NCBI GenBank assembly: GCA_013694795.1
Contig: JACDBS010000246.1
Coordinates: 1-11,341 of the forward strand
Origin: Chloroflexota bacterium
GTDB lineage: Bacteria; Chloroflexota; Limnocylindria; QHBO01
Reading direction: 5' to 3'
DNA length: 11,341 bases
Both the position numbers and the translations under genes were made by a program. The notes beneath the pieces are model-generated. The model ran no database searches. It was not told where the DNA came from and saw nothing but the letters and a program-made list of their open reading frames with translations. Of the stretch, positions 1 through 6,186 are shown one piece after another (positions within the stretch are counted from its first letter, which is position 1; each line of letters begins with the position of its first letter).

Positions 1-920
1 ACGTTATGCAGGTAGATCTCGTCGAATCCCATGTCCACGAAGCGCTGGATCTGCGTGGTGTGCTCGTCGAGGTCGGCGCTGATCAGCATGCGGTCCGTGA
101 AGTTCTCGAGCCGAACCAGCGTCGCCATCTGCTCGAAGTCCTCGGGGTTCTTGATGTCCTGCTTCGGGAAGGACATTCCGCCGTTCGGCCACTCCTTCAG
201 GGCACTCTCCTCAGCTTCTGCCTGCGTCGGCGCCCACGAGACGTGGATCTGGAGCTGCGTCTTCATGGCCGATGCGTCCTTGCCGGCCTCGGCGGCCCCC
301 TCGCGGAACTTGTCCCACAGCATGTTGATCTTCTCGTCGGCCGCGCCGACGGTGATGATCCCATCCGCGAACTTGCCGGTCTTCCTGGCGTTCACCGGGC
401 CGGCGGTGGCGACGTAGATCGGGACGGGCTCTTCGGGACGGGTGTAGAGCTTGGCGGACTCGAGCGTGAAGTACTCGCCGTCGTGCTTGACGACCCTACC
501 GCTGAAAAGCTTGCCGATGATCTCGATGCTCTCGAACATCATGCGGGATCGCTCGCCGACCTCCGGCCATTCGCCGCCGATGACGTGCTCGTTCAGCGCC
601 TCGCCGGCACCGAGGCCCAGCCAGAATCGGCCCGGATACATGGCGCCCAGGGTCGCCGCCGCGTGGGCGATGACTGCCGGGTGGTAGCGGAATCCGGGGC
701 AGGTCACGGCGGTGCCGAACGGGAGCGTCGTGCGCTGCCCCAGTGCGCCCATGAATGACCATGCGAAGGCGGACTGGCCCTGCTGCGGAGTCCAGGGGTG
801 GAAGTGCTCGCTGACCTGGAAGCCGGCCTCGAAGCCGGCCGATTCCGCCTGCTCGGCCCAGTCGAGCAGGTCGGTGGGGTGGAACTGCTCGAGCATGCAC
901 GCGTAGCCGATCTTCGTCAT
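1..920 (-). CDS. F420-dependent LLM-class oxidoreductase, G6PDH-like group (C-terminus cut by window edge)
   Basis: Luciferase-like (TIM-barrel) flavin/F420 oxidoreductase; such enzymes move hydride between a substrate and coenzyme F420 in the cytoplasm. 306 residues are present. It aligns along its length with mycobacterial Fgd1 (336 aa, from memory), so about 25 C-terminal residues lie beyond base 1. Visible motifs are residues 37-43 SEHFHPW (Fgd1 SDHFQPW), 75-83 PGFRYHPAV, and 102-111 GLGAGEALNE, which holds the catalytic glutamate at E107 (Fgd1 E109). H39 and W43 match Fgd1 H40 and W44, but Fgd1 D39 is E38 here. The phosphate-binding Fgd1 K198 falls in 'TVGAAD' and appears to be alanine. 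The glucose-6-phosphate activity is therefore doubtful; another alcohol or hemiacetal-type substrate is likelier. The ATG at 920 is the first possible start, because an in-frame TAG lies four codons upstream. There is no clear Shine-Dalgarno; TAGGCT lies 6 bases before the ATG. Confidence 0.93.
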   Translation of the reverse strand, partial: MTKIGYACMLEQFHPTDLLDWAEQAESAGFEAGFQVSEHFHPWTPQQGQSAFAWSFMGALGQRTTLPFGTAVTCPGFRYHPAVIAHAAATLGAMYPGRFWLGLGAGEALNEHVIGGEWPEVGERSRMMFESIEIIGKLFSGRVVKHDGEYFTLESAKLYTRPEEPVPIYVATAGPVNARKTGKFADGIITVGAADEKINMLWDKFREGAAEAGKDASAMKTQLQIHVSWAPTQAEAEESALKEWPNGGMSFPKQDIKNPEDFEQMATLVRLENFTDRMLISADLDEHTTQIQRFVDMGFDEIYLHN

Positions 921-926
921 TGCCGT

Positions 927-932
927 AGCCTA
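927..932 (-). promoter_or_regulatory. candidate -10 hexamer TAGGCT of the F420 oxidoreductase
   Basis: On the minus strand TAGGCT fits TANNNT and ends 6 bases before the ATG at 920, a layout expected for a leaderless transcript. No good -35 box is visible 16-18 bases further upstream. The same arrangement recurs at other genes of the window. Confidence 0.35.
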
Positions 933-964
933 GCCGGTCAGCCTTCCCTCGGCTCTCACCCCAC

Positions 965-997
965 GGGCGTATCGGACACTCATTCGCCGATACGCCC
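965..997. repeat. perfect 11-bp inverted repeat with 11-base spacer
   Basis: GGGCGTATCGG (965-975) is repeated exactly in inverted orientation as CCGATACGCCC (987-997). It lies between the stop of the secreted-protein gene (1027) and the start of the oxidoreductase (920), both on the minus strand. It could be a transcript 3'-end hairpin or an operator for the oxidoreductase. No run of T follows the stem on either strand, so a classical intrinsic terminator is not supported. Confidence 0.7.
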
Positions 998-1026
998 ACC
1001 CCGCGCAAAGGGTCGTGCGCAGCGGG

Positions 1027-1743
1027 TCAGGTCCCGGACTCGTCCGCATCGGCGTCGCTGCCGCGATCGCCCCACGGTCCGAAGCCACGACCGGGACCGA
1101 AGTGGCCGCGACCGAAGCCACCTGCCTCGCCGCCATTGTCCAGCCAGGTCGTCAGCCGCTCGATCACCGCATCCGCGCGTTCGGAGTCGAGCCCTTCGGC
1201 GACGGCAGCGTCGAGATCGGCCTGGACGGCCGCCAGCACGGATGTCTTGACCTCGTCGTAGGGAACGCCTTGCTCCTCGGCCAGGGCCTGGAGCGACCCG
1301 GCCTCGCGGAGCTGGCCGATCAGCTCGGAGCTCTCGAGCCCGAGTGCATCGGCGGCGGCTTCGAAGACGTTCCCGCCCAGGAAGCCGCGCGCCAGGCCAT
1401 GCCCGAAGCCCTTCGCAAAAGCGCGGCCCAACCAGCCGCAGCCGCTTCCATCGCCATCGGCAATGCGCTCGCGCAGCGCGTCGGCCCGTTCGGCGGACAG
1501 GTCGCCGGCTTCCACCGCCGCGTCGATGGTGGTTCCGGCCGCCGATTGCCGCGCCGCCGCCAGGGCGTCGGTGGTGACGCCCAGCTCGGAGGCCATCGCG
1601 TCGTCGAAGACGTTGCAGTACTCGGAGCGGGCGGCGGACGCATCGGTATGGTCGTTTGCGAACGCGGAGCCGATGAGGGTGCCGCCCACGATGGCGGCGA
1701 GGATGAGCGCGCCGGCAAAGCCGAGCGTCCTGGTGAGTCGCAT
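1027..1743 (-). CDS. secreted, internally duplicated helical protein of unknown function
   Basis: 238 aa. Residues 1-29 are a signal peptide: basic start, hydrophobic core 8-25, and an Ala-Phe-Ala cleavage site before N30. The mature part holds two related helical units. The first (about 45-97) starts 'LGVTTDALAAARQ' and ends 'AVEAGDLSAERADAL'; the second (about 127-203) starts 'LGLESSELIGQLREA' and ends 'AVAEGLDSERADAVIERL'. C43 and C102 could form a disulfide. A Gly/Phe/Arg-rich tail (208-228) ends in the acidic DADADES. The pattern LGV..-x-L-[ED]-G-L-[ST]-x-E-x-AD resembles helical repeat proteins common in actinobacterial and Chloroflexota genomes (DUF2680-like in style), but I cannot assign a named family or function. 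I chose the ATG at 1743 because it opens the signal peptide and has GAGGA 7 bases upstream. The gene is divergent from the response regulator. Confidence 0.85.
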   Translation of the reverse strand: MRLTRTLGFAGALILAAIVGGTLIGSAFANDHTDASAARSEYCNVFDDAMASELGVTTDALAAARQSAAGTTIDAAVEAGDLSAERADALRERIADGDGSGCGWLGRAFAKGFGHGLARGFLGGNVFEAAADALGLESSELIGQLREAGSLQALAEEQGVPYDEVKTSVLAAVQADLDAAVAEGLDSERADAVIERLTTWLDNGGEAGGFGRGHFGPGRGFGPWGDRGSDADADESGT

Positions 1744-1864
1744 GGTGGTCCTCGCGTGATGTGGATGTGCCGCACAGCGTGCCGGAACAATGATGAAGAT
1801 GGCGCCAAGATTGCCGGTGCGAGTCTTCACATCGTCTGAATCGGTGCCGCGTAGGATGCCGCGC
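1744..1864. promoter_or_regulatory. divergent promoter region with GATGTG repeats and a small palindrome
   Basis: This 121-base gap separates the secreted protein (minus) from the response regulator (plus), so it must hold both promoters. Visible elements are two tandem GATGTG copies (1758-1769), a third inverted copy CACATC (1828-1833), and the palindrome TGTGCCGCACA (1766-1776). TTCACA (1826-1831) resembles a -35 box, but its 20-base spacer to TAGGAT (1852-1857) is long. The elements are seen directly; their role as response-regulator sites is a guess. Confidence 0.4.
1852..1857 (+). promoter_or_regulatory. TAGGAT: candidate -10 hexamer, overlapping an AGGA Shine-Dalgarno
   Basis: TAGGAT ends 7 bases before the ATG at 1865. 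It can be read as a TANNNT -10 box giving a leaderless mRNA, or AGGA (1853-1856) can serve as a ribosome binding site with 8-base spacing. Either reading favours the start at 1865 over the in-frame ATG at 1856, which overlaps the element. Confidence 0.4.
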
Positions 1865-2578
1865 ATGGGAGCACGCATCCTGATCGTGGAGGACGAACCG
1901 CAACTGCGCGGCCTGATGCGGCTGTACCTCGAGCGCGATGGCCACCGCGTGACCGATGCCGGCGACGGCCCGACGGCGCTGGCTGCGTACGACGCCGATG
2001 GCGCCGATCTCGTCATCCTGGACCTCATGCTGCCCGGGATGCAGGGCGAGACCGTGCTCGGGGCGCTGCGCGACGCCGGCGAGGTGCCGGTGCTGATCAC
2101 TTCGGCCAAGCGTACCGATGCCGAACGGATCGCCGGACTGCGCGCCGGTGCCGATGACTACCTGGCCAAGCCTTTCAACCCGCACGAGCTCACGGCGCGC
2201 GTCGCGGCCATCCTGCGCCGAACTCGGGTTGCTGCGTCGACCCAGCCGCCGCCGATCCTCAGCCTCGACCGTGGACGCCTCGTACTGGATCCCGGCTCGC
2301 GCCGCTACACACTCGCGGAGGGAGTGACGGGGCGGCTGACGCCGGGAGAGACGGCGCTGCTCGTGGCGCTGGCCAGTCGACCCGGCGCGGTGTTCGGCCG
2401 CCAGCAGCTCCTTGGGGCGGTGGCACGGCGACCGGACGAGGTGTACGAGCGCGTCGTTGACGTCCACGTTGCGAACCTGCGACGCAAGCTGGGCGACGAT
2501 GCCGGCGAGCCGTGGCTGATCGAGACCGTGCCCGCCACCGGCTATCGACTGGTTGCCGCGCCGGATCCGCAGCCGTGA
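1865..2578 (+). CDS. OmpR/PhoB-family response regulator
   Basis: 237 aa, normal length for the family. The receiver domain spans residues 3-120: acidic pocket E9-D10, phospho-acceptor D53 (in 'LVILDLMLPG'), T79-S80, and the conserved lysine K102 in 'DDYLAKPF'. The winged-helix DNA-binding domain spans about 130-232, with the recognition region 'VDVHVANLRRKLG' and the terminal hairpin 'IETVPATGYRLVA'. It should be phosphorylated by the kinase encoded next and bind promoter DNA, probably including the divergent gap upstream. The start at 1865 gives the family-typical N-terminus (MGARILIVEDE) and has AGGA 8 bases upstream; ATGs further upstream would add an unrelated tail. Its TGA shares a base with the kinase ATG (TGATG), indicating coupled translation. 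The target genes are unknown. Confidence 0.97.
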   Translation: MGARILIVEDEPQLRGLMRLYLERDGHRVTDAGDGPTALAAYDADGADLVILDLMLPGMQGETVLGALRDAGEVPVLITSAKRTDAERIAGLRAGADDYLAKPFNPHELTARVAAILRRTRVAASTQPPPILSLDRGRLVLDPGSRRYTLAEGVTGRLTPGETALLVALASRPGAVFGRQQLLGAVARRPDEVYERVVDVHVANLRRKLGDDAGEPWLIETVPATGYRLVAAPDPQP

Positions 2579-3885
2579 TGCGTGGCCGTCCGCTGGCCGT
2601 GAGGCTGGCCGCCCTGCTGGCGGGGGTCGTGATCGTGGTGCTCACCCTCGCCGGAGTGGTGGTCAATCGAGCCGCATCGCGCTCGCTGGACGAGACCCTC
2701 GGCCCGCGAGAGGAGCAGCGACTGGACCTGGCCGCGGCAGTGGTGGAGGATGCGCTGGAGCGAGGCGTCGGACGGGGAAGGATCCGGGCGCTCCTGCAAC
2801 GGATTGCGACGGAGAGCCGCGGTCGCATCCGGGTCGTTGACGCGGATGGATCGGTCCTGCTCGAAGCCGGACACCTGCCACCGAATGTCGAGACCGACAC
2901 GCTCTCGACCGACCTCTCTGTCGATTCGGGAGGCGGCGCGCTGGAGATCGAGCTGCCGAGCGCCGCGGCGCCATTCGTGCGTGCCTTCAACAATGCGCTG
3001 CTGCTCACCGGGATCGTCGCCGTGGCGACGCTGCTGGTCGCTGCCGCGGTGGTCGCCAACCGCCTGACCCGTCCCCTGCGCGAGATCGCGCTGGCCGCCC
3101 GACGGCTGGGTGGCGGCGACCTGACGGCTCGCGCCCAGGGCGGGTCGGACGCGGAGTCGACGGAGCTGGCGACCGCCTTCAACGGCATGGCGGAGCGCCT
3201 GGAGCGCTCGGAGACCCTTCGGCGCCGAGCCGCGAGTGACCTGGCCCACGACCTTGCCACGCCGGCCACCGTCCTCGAGTCGCAGATCCAGGCCATGGTG
3301 GACGGTGTCGTGCCGGCCGACGCGTCGCAGCTCGAGAAGGCGCGTGCGGCCGCGGCGAGCCTGTCGAGCGTCGTCGGGCAGCTTGGAGAGCTGACACAGG
3401 CCGAGGCGGCGCCCCTCCAGCGCCAACCGGAGCCCATCGCATTGACCGGTCTCGCGCGCGACGTCGTTGCCGCCCTGGACGGCATGCTCCGCGAGCGCCA
3501 GGTCAGCGCCTCCGTGACCGGCACGGAGGTCACCGTCATGGCGGACGGTGGCCAGATCGCCCGCGCCCTCCAGAACGTGTTTGCCAACGCGATCCAGCAT
3601 TCCCCGGCTGCTGGCGAGGTGCGGATCGTGGTGGCTGATGGCCCAGTGGCCACGCTGCGCGTCACCGATACCGGGGCGGGGATTGAGCCCGCGGACCTGC
3701 CGTACGTGTTCGAGCGTTTCTATCGGGCCGATCGCTCTCGCGGAGGTCCACGCTCGGGCAGCGGCATCGGTCTGACGGTGGCGCGCGAGCTCATCGGCGC
3801 CAACGGCGGCTCCATCGAGGTCGAAGCAACCGGTCCAGACGGGACGACCTTCGTGCTGCGGCTCCCGAGCGCCGACCCAGCCTGA
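2578..3885 (+). CDS. membrane sensor histidine kinase, partner of the preceding regulator
   Basis: 435 aa. TM1 is about residues 7-29. An extracytoplasmic loop of about 110 residues follows, with no sensor fold I recognise. TM2 is about 139-160, then HAMP (161-213, 'NRLTRPLREI'). The dimerization/phosphoacceptor helix carries H224 in 'DLAHDLATP'; the usual H-[ED]-L-R-T-P has alanine in place of arginine. The ATP-binding domain has an N box with N333/N337 ('LQNVFANAIQHS'), G1 'DTGAG' (364-368), an F box 'FERFYRADRS' (378-387) and G2 'GSGIGL' (394-399). All catalytic elements are present, so it should autophosphorylate and pass phosphate to D53 of the regulator. The start at 2578 overlaps the regulator stop and opens the first TM segment. 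The next gene begins 17 bases after the stop. Confidence 0.97.
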   Translation: MRGRPLAVRLAALLAGVVIVVLTLAGVVVNRAASRSLDETLGPREEQRLDLAAAVVEDALERGVGRGRIRALLQRIATESRGRIRVVDADGSVLLEAGHLPPNVETDTLSTDLSVDSGGGALEIELPSAAAPFVRAFNNALLLTGIVAVATLLVAAAVVANRLTRPLREIALAARRLGGGDLTARAQGGSDAESTELATAFNGMAERLERSETLRRRAASDLAHDLATPATVLESQIQAMVDGVVPADASQLEKARAAAASLSSVVGQLGELTQAEAAPLQRQPEPIALTGLARDVVAALDGMLRERQVSASVTGTEVTVMADGGQIARALQNVFANAIQHSPAAGEVRIVVADGPVATLRVTDTGAGIEPADLPYVFERFYRADRSRGGPRSGSGIGLTVARELIGANGGSIEVEATGPDGTTFVLRLPSADPA

Positions 3886-3902
3886 GGCGGCATCATGGCC
3901 GC

Positions 3903-4772
3903 ATGCCATTCAGTTGGAAGCGCCACCAATCGGTCGAGGAGTTCCTGGCCGCGGCAGGCGCCTTCCTCGAGCAGCGCGAGGCGGAGAACAACCTGGTCTT
4001 CGGCATCTCGAGCGCCATTCGCACCACGCCCGAGCTGTTCGCCGCGGATCCTCCGTGCTTCGCCACGGTCACCGATGCCGGCGGGCGAATCGTCGCGGCC
4101 ACCCTGCGCACGCCACCGCACAACCAGGTGCTTTCCTGGATCGATGACCTCAAAGCGGTCGACGCCATCGTCGACGCGCTGCGGGAGGAGCCGCTTCCCG
4201 GACTTCTTGGTCCGACCGATGCCGCCGCGCGCTTCGCTCTCCGCTGGACCGATACGACGGGGCAGCCGGCGCGGATCGAGGTCGCCGAGCGCATCTTTCG
4301 GCTTCAACGCGTCATTCCGCCCGCCAGGCCGGCCGATGGAAACTGGCGACTGGCCGAGCCACGCGACCGCGATCTCATCGCGCGCTGGGTCGTCGCCTTT
4401 TCCTCGGAGGCTGTCCCCGAGGCGCCGCCGATCCCGGACCCCGAGGCCGTCGCCGACCGATGGGTCGCGCAGGTCGGCCGCATCGCGTACGTGTGGGAGA
4501 ACGCTGGCGAGGCCGTCAGCCTGGTCGGCGCCGGTGGCGAGACCCCGAACGGGATCCGCATCGGTCCGGTCTACACCCCGCCGGAGCGGCGCAATCATGG
4601 CTATGCCAGCGCGCTGACCGCCGCCGCGAGCGCCGACCAACTTGAACGCGGACGCCGCTTCGTCTTCCTCTTCACCGATCTCGCCAACCCGACCTCCAAC
4701 AAGATCTGCCGGGCCATCGGCTACGAGCCGGTGTGCGACATGGACATGTACCACTTTGGGAGCGATGCGTAG
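3903..4772 (+). CDS. GNAT-family N-acetyltransferase
   Basis: 289 aa. The C-terminal half (about 145-285) is a GNAT acetyl-CoA-binding domain. Strand 4 and motif A are 'IGPVYTPPERRNHGYASAL' (220-238), where R230-N-H-G-Y-A is the pyrophosphate-binding [RQ]xxGx[GA] signature. 'LFTDLANPTSNKICRAIGY' (256-274) is motif B, with the typical asparagine and tyrosine. The N-terminal half (1-140) contains 'GRIVAATLRTPPHNQVLS' (61-78) and looks like a degenerate second GNAT lobe, as in other predicted acetyltransferases of about 280 aa. The acceptor substrate cannot be told from sequence. It begins 17 bases after the kinase stop. CATCAT (3891-3896) lies 6 bases before the ATG, and GAGGCGG (3884-3890) is a weak, distant ribosome binding site. 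An ATG at 3895 is in the wrong frame. Confidence 0.92.
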   Translation: MPFSWKRHQSVEEFLAAAGAFLEQREAENNLVFGISSAIRTTPELFAADPPCFATVTDAGGRIVAATLRTPPHNQVLSWIDDLKAVDAIVDALREEPLPGLLGPTDAAARFALRWTDTTGQPARIEVAERIFRLQRVIPPARPADGNWRLAEPRDRDLIARWVVAFSSEAVPEAPPIPDPEAVADRWVAQVGRIAYVWENAGEAVSLVGAGGETPNGIRIGPVYTPPERRNHGYASALTAAASADQLERGRRFVFLFTDLANPTSNKICRAIGYEPVCDMDMYHFGSDA

Positions 4773-4779
4773 CAGACCG

Positions 4780-5232
4780 ATGCCGACGATCCGATCCCGA
4801 TCTTGGGTGGCCGCGCCGATCGACCAGGTCTTCGCCTTCTTCGACGACTCCGCCAACCTCTCGAAGCTCATGCCGCCGCCGGTGCGCATCCGTCCGGTAC
4901 GGGTCGAGCCCCTGCCGGCCCGAGCCGGGACGGTGATCGAGTTTCGCTACGGCATCGGTCCATTCCAGCGTTCCTGGGTCGTGCGTCTGGTCGAGCATGT
5001 GCCGCCCGAGCGGATCGTGGATGAGACCGTGTTGGGACCGATGCGTACGTTCCACCACTCGCACACGTTCACCCCCGCCCGCGCCGGCGGCACCTGGGTG
5101 GAGGATCGGGTCGAGTACCACGTCGGTCCGGATGGGGTGGTCGGCACCATCGTCGACTTCGCGGCGGGCATGGTCATGCGCCTGACACTCATCTGGCGCC
5201 AGGCGATGCAACGCCGTCATCTCGGCGGCTGA
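4780..5232 (+). CDS. SRPBCC-superfamily ligand-binding protein
   Basis: 150 aa from the ATG at 4780. It has the typical START/polyketide-cyclase-like layout. The first strand is 'IRSRSWVAAPIDQVFAFFDD' (4-23), an 'APxxxVFxFFxDxxNL' opening. Central strands follow ('AGTVIEFRYG', 'QRSWVVRLVE'). 'GPMRTFHHSHTFTPARAGG' (86-104) leads to 'WVEDRVEYHV', and a C-terminal amphipathic helix ends 'WRQAMQRRHLGG'. Such proteins bind hydrophobic ligands in a deep cavity; no catalytic residues can be named here, and function is unknown. An in-frame ATG at 4765 overlaps the GNAT stop by 8 bases and would add MRSRP. I prefer 4780, which begins right before the first strand, but neither has a good ribosome binding site. 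Probably translated with the GNAT gene. Confidence 0.9.
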   Translation: MPTIRSRSWVAAPIDQVFAFFDDSANLSKLMPPPVRIRPVRVEPLPARAGTVIEFRYGIGPFQRSWVVRLVEHVPPERIVDETVLGPMRTFHHSHTFTPARAGGTWVEDRVEYHVGPDGVVGTIVDFAAGMVMRLTLIWRQAMQRRHLGG

Positions 5233-5255
5233 AACGGCCATGGTCCTCCCGGCGA

Positions 5256-5284
5256 TTGCGCCGCGCCCCACACGCTCGTACCGT
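5256..5284 (+). promoter_or_regulatory. candidate promoter TTGCGC-17-TACCGT
   Basis: TTGCGC (5256-5261) and TACCGT (5279-5284) are separated by exactly 17 bases, and the -10 ends 8 bases before the ATG at 5293. It lies in the 60-base gap after the SRPBCC gene, which suggests that the ATPase pair has its own leaderless transcript. There is no Shine-Dalgarno in front of this gene. The -35 match is only TTG. Confidence 0.4.
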
Positions 5285-5292
5285 GGCCCTCG

Positions 5293-6186
5293 ATGACCTC
5301 GTCACTCGCAGCATGGTTCAACCGCTTCCCCGAAGGGTGGTGGGGCTATCACTGGGCGCCGCCGACACCCATGAGCGCCGTCGAGCTGATCGGCACACCC
5401 ACCATCGACAGCCGCCTCATGGCCACCCTGTGGGCAGTCGTCAGCCGCCGCAGGTCGGTCATGCTGAGCTCAGAAGCACCCCAGGCAGGCAAGACAACCG
5501 CCCTGAGCGCGCTCGTCGACTTCCTGCCAGACGACACCACCGGCATCTTTGTCCGCGGCTGGTGGGAGGAGTACGACTGGCTGGACGAGGTTCGCGCCGG
5601 TACCGGATATCTGCTCATCAGCGAGATGAGCGACCACCTGCCCATCTACGTCTGGGGCCGGGCCGCTCGGGGCGCGCTCGTGCTGGCGGGCAGGGGCTGG
5701 GGCCTGGGCGCCACCATGCATGCCGACTCCCTGCCGGAGGCACTCGACAGCCTGCGCACCCACCTTGGCGCGGCCGATGCGGACCTCGCCGGCCTCACGA
5801 TCTACCTCCAGTACTCCGCCTATCAGACGCCCGCCGGGATGTATCGGCGCATCGAGGAGGCCTGGCACCTGCGACTGGCCGATGACGGCCGCCTCGCCCC
5901 GGTTCGGCTGGGCGCCATCAGCGGAGACCGATCCCCGAGCCTGACCGGCGCGCAGCGCCTGCCCACCCCACCGATGCTCCCGGACGACGGGGGCCGAGCG
6001 GCCAGGCCGTTCGAGCACGACCCCGCCGCCTACGCCGTCCTCGCGCACAGCCTGGGCATTGGCGCGGAGGAGCTGGATAAGGAGCTGAGGCATCGGTCTG
6101 CCTTTCTGGAAGACCTTGCCCAGCGTGGGATCTGCGACCCGCCGTCGGTGGCGGCCGCCGTTCGCGAGTACCCTGACCGCGCATGA
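5293..6186 (+). CDS. secretion-ATPase-like P-loop protein (VirB11/PilT/CpaF-type core), divergent
   Basis: 297 aa. The P-loop is residues 60-69, 'SEAPQAGKTT'; K67 and T68 are kept, but the first and fourth glycines of the usual GPTGSGKS are E61 and Q64. The Walker B-like strand is 'GYLLISEMSD' (105-114) with E111. 'GALVLAGRGWGLGATMHADSLPEAL' (127-151) matches the block of type II/IV secretion ATPases that ends in ATLHANSxxEAL, so H143 would be the histidine-box residue. The large N-terminal domain of these ATPases is missing, and the C-terminal 90 residues are unrelated to anything I know. The protein starts with an aromatic-rich segment (WFNRFPEGWWGYHW). The sequence shows ATP binding; a role in secretion is only inferred from the core. 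It overlaps the next gene by ATGA, so the two products probably act together. Confidence 0.85.
   Translation: MTSSLAAWFNRFPEGWWGYHWAPPTPMSAVELIGTPTIDSRLMATLWAVVSRRRSVMLSSEAPQAGKTTALSALVDFLPDDTTGIFVRGWWEEYDWLDEVRAGTGYLLISEMSDHLPIYVWGRAARGALVLAGRGWGLGATMHADSLPEALDSLRTHLGAADADLAGLTIYLQYSAYQTPAGMYRRIEEAWHLRLADDGRLAPVRLGAISGDRSPSLTGAQRLPTPPMLPDDGGRAARPFEHDPAAYAVLAHSLGIGAEELDKELRHRSAFLEDLAQRGICDPPSVAAAVREYPDRA

Noticed and set aside
6..758. 250-codon plus-strand open frame
   Set aside because: Antisense to the F420 oxidoreductase, whose family motifs are clear; the frame has no recognisable domain and is explained by GC-rich codon bias.
980..2467. 495-codon minus-strand open frame across two genes
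   Set aside because: It runs through the secreted-protein gene in a wrong frame and antisense to the response regulator; the product is Arg/His-rich low-complexity sequence.
2542..3909. 455-codon minus-strand open frame
   Set aside because: Antisense to the complete histidine kinase; no motif, a typical high-GC shadow. The same holds for the overlapping 468-codon frame from 3665.
3720..4889. 389-codon minus-strand open frame
   Set aside because: Antisense to the GNAT gene and to kinase and SRPBCC ends; no domain seen.
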